Source: Caulobacter sp. 602-2 (lineage in GTDB: Bacteria; Pseudomonadota; Alphaproteobacteria; Caulobacterales; Caulobacteraceae). From it: a stretch of DNA of 64,000 bases. The notes beneath the pieces are model-generated. The model had not been told where the DNA came from and ran no database searches. It saw only the letters and a list, made by a program, of their open reading frames with translations. The position numbers and the translations under genes are program-made. Shown here one piece after another: positions 63,305 through 64,000 of the stretch (its first letter is position 1; each line of letters begins with the position of its first letter). Location: contig NZ_JAAKGT010000005.1 in NCBI RefSeq assembly GCF_011043625.1, positions 62,001 through 126,000 of the forward strand, in the 5' to 3' direction.

Positions 63305-64000
63305 CCAGCAGCGCCCTCACCCGCTCGGCCTGGCGGCGCGGCGCGGCCATCAGGGCCTCGACGCGCGGGTCGTCGCCGCCCGCCATCAGGTCGCGCGGTG
63401 CGGCGTCGGCGATGATCCGGCCCTGGTCAAGCACGACGATCCGGTCAGCCAGCAGCAGGGCCTCGGCCACGTCGTGGGTGACCATCACCGTGGTCAGCGA
63501 CAGCGCCTGGTGCAGGCGGCGGACGTCGTCGCCCAGGGCCTGGCGGGTGATCGGGTCCAGCGCCCCGAACGGCTCGTCCATCAGCAGGATCGAGGGCCGG
63601 CCGGCCAGGGCCCGGGCCACGCCCACCCGCTGGCGCTGGCCGCCCGACAAGGCCGAGGGACGGCGCTCGGCCACCGCGCGCGGCAGGTCGACGAGGTCGA
63701 GCAGTTCGTCCACCCGGGCGGCGATCTCGTCCCTGGCCCAGCCCAGCAGGGCCGGCACGACGCCGATGTTCTCGGCCACGGTCATGTGCGGAAAGAGACC
63801 GATCTCCTGGAAGACGTAGCCGATGCGGCGACGCAGGACCGGACCGTCCAGGGCGTTGACGGCCGTTCCGTCGATCCTGACGACGCCCGTGGTGGGCGGC
63901 GACAGGGCGTTGATGGTCTTGAGCAGCGTGGTCTTGCCCGCGCCCGAACCGCCGACCAGGGCCACGAACTGCCCCTTGGGGATGGACAGGTCGACGCCTT
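63297..64000 (-). CDS. ABC transporter ATP-binding protein, N-terminus cut by window edge
   Basis: The reading frame runs to the right edge without a start, so the first ~20-30 residues lie outside. Visible in order: GVDLSIPKGQFVALVGGSGAGKTTLL (Walker A), YVFQEIGLFPHMTVAENI (Q-loop), LSGGQRQRVGVARALAG (signature), SILLMDEPFGALDP (Walker B) and VTHDVAEA (switch His). Matches OpuCA/ProV-like ATPases but lacks the C-terminal CBS pair, ending soon after the ATPase core. Drives the permease-binding-protein fusion downstream. Confidence 0.95.
   Translation of the reverse strand, partial: GVDLSIPKGQFVALVGGSGAGKTTLLKTINALSPPTTGVVRIDGTAVNALDGPVLRRRIGYVFQEIGLFPHMTVAENIGVVPALLGWARDEIAARVDELLDLVDLPRAVAERRPSALSGGQRQRVGVARALAGRPSILLMDEPFGALDPITRQALGDDVRRLHQALSLTTVMVTHDVAEALLLADRIVVLDQGRIIADAAPRDLMAGGDDPRVEALMAAPRRQAERVRALLDG

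Overview
The window is very GC-rich DNA from an alphaproteobacterium of the Caulobacter type. The best markers are a CckA-type hybrid histidine kinase (55304-57367) directly downstream of fliQ-fliR-flhB, as in Caulobacter crescentus; TTAA-type CtrA half-sites ahead of fliQ; an HWE-family histidine kinase; and palindromic intergenic repeats. No rRNA, tRNA, CRISPR array, prophage or insertion sequence was recognised. The sequence reads as ordinary chromosome, with two parDE-like toxin-antitoxin pairs and repeat elements as the only accessory material.

Layout. 1-4600 (minus strand): a copper-oxidase operon of multicopper oxidase, tyrosinase, an unknown 137-aa protein and a DJ-1/PfpI protein cut by the window edge. 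4650-9330: a 2-oxoglutarate oxygenase-like protein, a parDE pair, uvrC, and a secreted AttH/CrtC-like protein carrying an inserted repeat module. 9370-18450: HWE kinase, MHS-type transporter, SDR, phytanoyl-CoA dioxygenase-like protein, pgsA, an esterase-fold protein lacking its serine nucleophile, small unknown genes with a Fur-like palindrome, cspA and a patatin lipoprotein. 18590-27380: carB, a short membrane-protein operon (DUF1294, HPP-CBS), a glutathione transferase, a chemoreceptor coupled to a small membrane protein, and greA.

27470-33440: a surface-sugar cluster with an ELM1-family protein, SpsF-like cytidylyltransferase, methyltransferase, FAD protein and WbqC on the plus strand, converging on a NeuB-family nonulosonate synthase. 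33490-39570: glycine/serine-rich protein, orphan DUF433, trxB, SleB-type hydrolase, dps and a second hybrid kinase. 39630-44370: the de novo NAD operon nadA-macro-nadB-Uma2-nadC, with a promoter and two copies of an inverted-repeat operator. 44440-54650: DUF4328, acyltransferase, DOPA dioxygenase-like protein, a DJ-1 gene divergent from its GlxA-type regulator, DUF1003, DUF1508, SDR, second SleB hydrolase, a small lipoprotein, a gene-free block of repeats and structured sequence, an NTF2-like protein and a GNAT. 54650-64000: second parDE pair, cckA, flhB-fliR-fliQ, an alkaline phosphatase-superfamily protein, and an osmoprotectant-type ABC transporter cut by the right edge.

The functional groupings with most support are phenol oxidation (left end), NAD synthesis linked to ADP-ribose handling, nonulosonic-acid glycosylation (probably flagellin or surface polysaccharide), and flagellar export with cell-cycle phosphorelay. 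All start choices below were made by eye from start codon, upstream Shine-Dalgarno-like sequence and overlap with neighbours.
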